This document shows, one piece after another, positions 6,920-10,018 of a DNA stretch of 10,018 nucleotides. Position 1 is the stretch's first letter; each line of letters starts with the position of its first letter. This DNA comes from Pseudomonadota bacterium. GTDB lineage: Bacteria > Myxococcota_A > UBA796 > SXON01. The position numbers and the translations under genes were made by a program. The stretch is taken from the NCBI GenBank assembly GCA_005776735.1, contig SXOM01000427.1, positions 1-10,018 of the forward strand, read 5' to 3'. The notes under the pieces are model-generated. The model was not told the origin of the DNA, ran no database searches, and worked only from the letters and a program-made list of their open reading frames with translations.

Positions 6920-7705
6920 CTACTTCGCCGCCGGTCGCAACATCTGCAGCCCGAGGACGTCGTTCTGCAGCCGCTGATCGCCGTCGATGCCGTACAGCGC
7001 GGGCGGCTGGTCGCGGGTGACGTTCGAGCCGAAGATCACGTCCCACACCGGGAGCGCGTTGGCGTAGTTGCCGTCGCACAGGACCGCGTCGCGGGTGTGG
7101 TGCCAGCCGTGGAACAGCGGGTTGTTGAACACGTAGACCAGCCCGCGCAGCACGGGGTTGGACATCGGGTACTCGACGTGCATGTGCGAGAACGCGTCCG
7201 CGACGATGCCGACACACAGCGCGGCCGGGAGCACCCATGCCGCGAATTGCGACACGTCGAACAACAGGCCGAAGAGCACGATCGGCGCGGCGGTGAGCTG
7301 CAGGAAGTCGACGACGTGCATCCGCAGGCCGGCGGTGGCGTCGATGTTCTCGGTGCTGTGGTGCACCCGGTGGAACGACCACAACCACGGAATGCGGTGG
7401 TCGGCCCGGTGCAGCCAGTACTTCGCGAGGTCCAAGAGCAGGAAGACGAACGCGAACTGCGCCGCCGGGTGCCCGAACGTGCCGAGGTGTACGACGCCGG
7501 CCAGCCCCGCGTCACTGCCCTGCGCGAGCGTGACGCCCGCCAGCGTGAGCCCGAGGCGGATCGGCCACAAGAGCGCGCCCGTGAGCACGTTGATGATGCT
7601 GTCCTTGCTCACCAGCGGGAGCGGCTTGCCGCCGCGCGGGACGACGAACCCCATGCCGAGACCGAAGAGGATCATCCCGAGCTGAACCCACGTGGTGACC
7701 GACAT
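6920..7705 (-). CDS. Fatty acid hydroxylase / sterol desaturase family membrane enzyme
   Basis: The 261-residue protein has the full three-part histidine signature of this non-heme diiron family: HRADH (99-103, H-x3-H), HRVHH (112-116, H-x2-HH) and HGWHH (199-203, H-x2-HH), plus H130, H174 and H176 in the expected intermediate positions. Hydrophobic segments at about 5-22, 42-62, 82-97, 132-150 and 155-170 anchor it in the membrane with the iron site on the cytoplasmic face. Family members hydroxylate or desaturate lipid chains or sterols using oxygen; the substrate here is unknown. The ATG at 7705 shares its A with the TGA stop of the upstream aminotransferase (TGATG), so translation is coupled. 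The protein is complete and no key residue is missing. Family call is secure. Confidence 0.9.
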   Translation of the reverse strand: MSVTTWVQLGMILFGLGMGFVVPRGGKPLPLVSKDSIINVLTGALLWPIRLGLTLAGVTLAQGSDAGLAGVVHLGTFGHPAAQFAFVFLLLDLAKYWLHRADHRIPWLWSFHRVHHSTENIDATAGLRMHVVDFLQLTAAPIVLFGLLFDVSQFAAWVLPAALCVGIVADAFSHMHVEYPMSNPVLRGLVYVFNNPLFHGWHHTRDAVLCDGNYANALPVWDVIFGSNVTRDQPPALYGIDGDQRLQNDVLGLQMLRPAAK

Positions 7706-8850
7706 CAGAGCACCTCCCGCCACGCGTCCGTAGCCCGGCGGCAGGTCTCCACGTCGGGAACCAACGCCAGGCGCACGTATTCGTCGCCCGCGTCGGTGAC
7801 CGCGAAGGCGCGCCCGGGATGGGTGAGGATTCCGACCTCCAACAGCTTCTCGGCGTAGCTCTGGCCGTCGTGACCGCGCGGCACGCGTACCCACAGGTAG
7901 AAGCTCGCTTCGCTCGCGACGACCTCGAGCCCGGCCTCGCGGAGGAAGGCCACGAGCACGTCCCGCTTCTCCTTGAAGCCGTGGCGGCGCACGTCCGCGT
8001 GGTGGTCGTCGTTCCAGGCGGCGGCCGCCGCCGCGTTCACGAAGTCCTGCGGGGCGAGGCCCGGGTTGGCCCGGAGCTCGCGCAGCCGCGTCATCCACCG
8101 CGGATCCCCCGCGATCATGCCCGTGCGGTAGCCGGTCATCCCGCTGCGCTTGGACAGCGAGAAGATGGCGAGCACCCCCTCGGTGGCGACCTCCAGCACG
8201 CTGGCCGGTGGGGCGTCGAACCAGGTGTCGGCGTAGCACTCGTCGGAGACCAACAAGATGTCGTACTCGCGACACACCTCCCAGGTGCGGCGCAGCTCGT
8301 CGCGGCTCAGCACCGCGCCCGACGGGTTGTGCGGCGAGTTGATCCACACCATCCGCGTGCGGCGCAGCACCTCGGCCGGCAGCTCCCACACGCGCTGGTG
8401 GAAGTCTCCCGCCAACTTCTGGGGCAGCGGGTCGCCGCCGGCCAGCACGGTGCCGCGGTAGTACACGCTGTAGCCCGGGTCGGGGAAGACCACGCCGCGG
8501 TCGGCCGCGTCGGGGTCGATCACCAAGAGCGGCAGGTGAAAGACCGCCTCCTTGCTCCCGGAGCTCGGCAGGACCTGGGTGCTCGGGTCGAGCGTCACCC
8601 CGAACCGACGCCACACCCAGCCGGCGAACGCTTCGCGGACGGCGGGGCCGCCGAGCACGGTCGGGTACCGACAGTTGTCGGCGATGGCGGGGGTCAGCGC
8701 GTCCCGGATGAAGCGCGGCGTGGGCTCGATCGGGTCGCCCGTACCGAAGTCGTAGACCGGGAGGCCCGCGGCGTGGAGCGCGTCGCGCTTCCGATCGAGG
8801 ACCACGGTCGGGTAGGTGGGGAGGGCCGTGAGGCGGGGGTTCAGGCGCAC
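7705..8850 (-). CDS. dapC: Class I PLP aminotransferase, probable N-succinyldiaminopimelate aminotransferase (DapC type)
   Basis: The 381-residue protein has the complete class I/II aminotransferase core: GTGDP (36-40), SSGSKEAVF (96-104) for PLP phosphate, NSPHNPSG (171-178) with N175, DECYAD (203-208) pairing D203 and Y206 with the PLP ring, SLSKRSGMTGYRTG (231-244) with Schiff-base lysine K234 and R242, and R360 for the substrate carboxylate. The LNPRL...YP opening (3-14) and the SLSKRS context fit DapC, which makes N-succinyl-LL-diaminopimelate from its keto precursor with glutamate, a step to lysine and peptidoglycan. Related specificities (LL-DAP aminotransferase, other alpha-amino acid transaminases) cannot be excluded. 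The start is GTG at 8850, with no Shine-Dalgarno; the conserved N-terminus supports it. The stop overlaps the next gene. Confidence 0.85.
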   Translation of the reverse strand: MRLNPRLTALPTYPTVVLDRKRDALHAAGLPVYDFGTGDPIEPTPRFIRDALTPAIADNCRYPTVLGGPAVREAFAGWVWRRFGVTLDPSTQVLPSSGSKEAVFHLPLLVIDPDAADRGVVFPDPGYSVYYRGTVLAGGDPLPQKLAGDFHQRVWELPAEVLRRTRMVWINSPHNPSGAVLSRDELRRTWEVCREYDILLVSDECYADTWFDAPPASVLEVATEGVLAIFSLSKRSGMTGYRTGMIAGDPRWMTRLRELRANPGLAPQDFVNAAAAAAWNDDHHADVRRHGFKEKRDVLVAFLREAGLEVVASEASFYLWVRVPRGHDGQSYAEKLLEVGILTHPGRAFAVTDAGDEYVRLALVPDVETCRRATDAWREVL

Positions 8851-8856
8851 CGGGCG

Positions 8857-8864
8857 AGCGTAGC
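8857..8864 (-). promoter_or_regulatory. Possible -10 element of the DapC-type gene, implying a leaderless transcript
   Basis: GCTACGCT on the minus strand ends only six bases before the GTG at 8850. A transcript starting the usual 6-7 bases after a -10 would begin at the start codon, which agrees with the absence of a Shine-Dalgarno. No clear -35 box is seen. Confidence 0.35.
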
Positions 8865-8925
8865 CGGGGGGCGCGCCGCCTCACAGTGGGCGGCGCTACG
8901 GGCGTCGCGGGCGGGGACAGCTCGG

Positions 8926-8933
8926 GCTATCCT
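8926..8933 (+). promoter_or_regulatory. Possible -10 element of the ferritin-like lipoprotein gene
   Basis: GCTATCCT contains TATCCT, a fair match to a sigma-70 -10 hexamer, and ends 23 bases before the ATG at 8957, leaving room for a short leader with the GGAG at 8948. No -35 consensus is visible 16-19 bases upstream. Confidence 0.35.
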
Positions 8934-8947
8934 CCACTGGGCACGCC

Positions 8948-8951
8948 GGAG
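8948..8951 (+). promoter_or_regulatory. Ribosome binding site of the ferritin-like lipoprotein
   Basis: GGAG lies five bases before the ATG at 8957 and supports this start over downstream alternatives, which would remove the twin-arginine signal. Confidence 0.6.
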
Positions 8952-8956
8952 CGCCG

Positions 8957-10018
8957 ATGAACCTCCTCTCCCCCGACCAACTTCGCCGGCGGTACCTCGT
9001 GGCCCTGGGCCTCTTGCCCCTGGCCGCGTGCGGCACCGCGTCGACGGAGTGTTTCTCCGTCGAGGACGTCGACGCCGCCTGCCCCACCGAGGCCGAGGCC
9101 GCCGAGTCCCTCCTCGGCGACCACTGCGGCTACACCGTGCACGCGGTCACGGGTCCGGGAACCGCGCGGCTCGGGGACAGCCCGTGGGACACCGCCGGCG
9201 CGGTCAACCCCGAGTGCTGCTACCCGGTGCTGGCCAGCGAGGATGTGCTGAGCACCTGCGTCGTCGGCCGCCCGTACATCGACGAAGGCGGCATGAAGAC
9301 CGCCCCGGCCGCGATCCGCAGCGGTTGGGCGCGCGGGCGCCGGCCCGAGCTCGACGGGCTCGACGTGCACACCCGCGCCGTGCTCGCCCAGGCGTGGACC
9401 GAGGATGCGTTGGTGGAACACGCCAGCGTGGCGGCGTTCGCGCGCACCACGCTGGAGCTCATGGCGGTCGGCGCCCCGGCCGACCTCGTGGCCGCCGTAC
9501 AGGCGGCGGCCGCCGACGAAGTGCGCCACGCGCGGCTCAGCTTCGCGTTGGCCGAACGCTACGCGGGACACCCCGTCGCCCCCGGGGCGTTCCCGCTGGG
9601 CGCCGCGGTGGCGCTGGAGACCGACCTGGCCCGCCTCGCGGCCGGGACCTTCCGCGAGGGCTGCGTCGGCGAGACGGTCGTGGCCTTGCTCAGCGCCCGG
9701 GCGGCGGCACGGGCGACCGACCCCGCGGCGCGCGCACTCTTGGAGGTCGTGGCCCACGACGAGGCCCGCCACGCCGAGCTCGCGTGGCGCACGCTCGGGT
9801 GGCTCGTCCGGCGAGGGGGGGCCGCCGCGCGGGCCGCGGTGGAGCTCGAGGTCGCGGCGCTGTTGGAGTACGGTGTGCGCCTCACGCAGGTGACCGAGGG
9901 CGCTGACGACGCGCTGTTGCAGGCCCACGGGCGAATCCGCCACGCCGACGCGGACACCGCCCGCCGGCGCGCGGTCGAGGAGGTGGTGTTGCCGTGTGTG
10001 CGGGCGCTGCTCGGGGCC
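8957..10018 (+). CDS. Tat-type lipoprotein with Cys-rich segment and ferritin-like diiron domain, partial at window end
   Basis: The frame is open from the ATG at 8957 to the last base, giving 354 residues without a stop; the gene probably ends soon after. Residues 1-25 form a signal with LRRRYLV (9-15), a twin-arginine-like motif, then a hydrophobic stretch and the lipobox LAAC (C25). Residues 30-105 hold six cysteines (32, 42, 57, 87, 88, 101), likely disulfides. Residues about 140-285 are a ferritin-like four-helix domain with diiron ligands in order: E154 in VEHAS, E188/H191 in DEVRH, E239 in VGETV and E269/H272 in DEARH. Family members use a carboxylate-bridged diiron site for redox chemistry or iron handling. 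Export by Tat would let the metal site fold in the cytoplasm first. Similar proteins are frequent in Myxococcota, with no assigned role that I know of. It is divergent from the DapC-type gene and has its own RBS. Confidence 0.82.
   Translation, partial: MNLLSPDQLRRRYLVALGLLPLAACGTASTECFSVEDVDAACPTEAEAAESLLGDHCGYTVHAVTGPGTARLGDSPWDTAGAVNPECCYPVLASEDVLSTCVVGRPYIDEGGMKTAPAAIRSGWARGRRPELDGLDVHTRAVLAQAWTEDALVEHASVAAFARTTLELMAVGAPADLVAAVQAAAADEVRHARLSFALAERYAGHPVAPGAFPLGAAVALETDLARLAAGTFREGCVGETVVALLSARAAARATDPAARALLEVVAHDEARHAELAWRTLGWLVRRGGAAARAAVELEVAALLEYGVRLTQVTEGADDALLQAHGRIRHADADTARRRAVEEVVLPCVRALLGA

Noticed and set aside
7706..8884. Fatty-acid hydroxylase extended upstream as one 654-residue fusion
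   Set aside because: The extra 393 residues are a frame-shifted shadow of the DapC-type gene, full of Arg and Pro. The hydroxylase starts cleanly at the ATG at 7705.
7819..9906. A 695-codon plus-strand open frame crossing the DapC gene and the ferritin-like gene
   Set aside because: It runs antisense to one supported gene and out of frame through another, crossing the divergent promoter region, with Arg/His-rich translation.

Overview
The window is high-GC DNA with tightly packed genes on both strands. It most resembles a Myxococcota-type (deltaproteobacterial) genome. The pointers are a MopE-type Asp/Cys motif in a lipoprotein with a Thr/Asp/Gly-rich linker, an exported ferritin-like lipoprotein of a kind common in that phylum, and a PHP-glycosyltransferase fusion. 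This lineage call rests on gene character alone; the window has no rRNA or other phylogenetic marker.

Layout. From right to left on the minus strand, positions 5341 to 1 hold four genes: a seven-to-eight-helix membrane protein of the LPG_synthase_TM (UPF0104) family, a double-hotdog acyl-CoA thioesterase 9 bases downstream, then after a 282-base gap an 878-residue protein joining an N-terminal PHP metallo-phosphoesterase to a C-terminal GT4 glycosyltransferase, and 8 bases after that a class III PLP aminotransferase cut by the window start. On the plus strand, 5470-6864 encodes a secreted, very acidic lipoprotein with a MopE-like motif and about a dozen 26-residue YD/DxDxDG repeats. Two minus-strand genes converge on it: a DapC-type aminotransferase (8850-7705), whose stop codon overlaps the start of a fatty-acid hydroxylase/sterol-desaturase-family membrane enzyme (7705-6920). 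On the plus strand from 8957 to the window end is a lipoprotein with a twin-arginine signal, a Cys-rich segment and a ferritin-like diiron domain. It has no stop codon inside the window.

How the genes may work together. The flippase-like membrane protein, thioesterase, lipid-type GT4 fused to PHP, and aminotransferase would suit a small pathway for building or decorating an envelope (glyco)lipid. This is inference from families and order; no substrate can be read from the sequence. The DapC-like gene points to the diaminopimelate/lysine pathway and is translationally coupled to the fatty-acid hydroxylase, a pairing with no obvious logic. The two plus-strand lipoproteins appear to be single-gene units.

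Regulation. All four genes that open a divergent intergenic region carry a GCTAnnnT octamer upstream, a possible -10 element. Its position suggests a leaderless mRNA for the DapC gene and decides the start of the repeat lipoprotein. I found no tRNA, rRNA, CRISPR array, insertion sequence or attachment site. The two terminal genes were recovered by translating the window edges directly, because neither has both ends inside the window.
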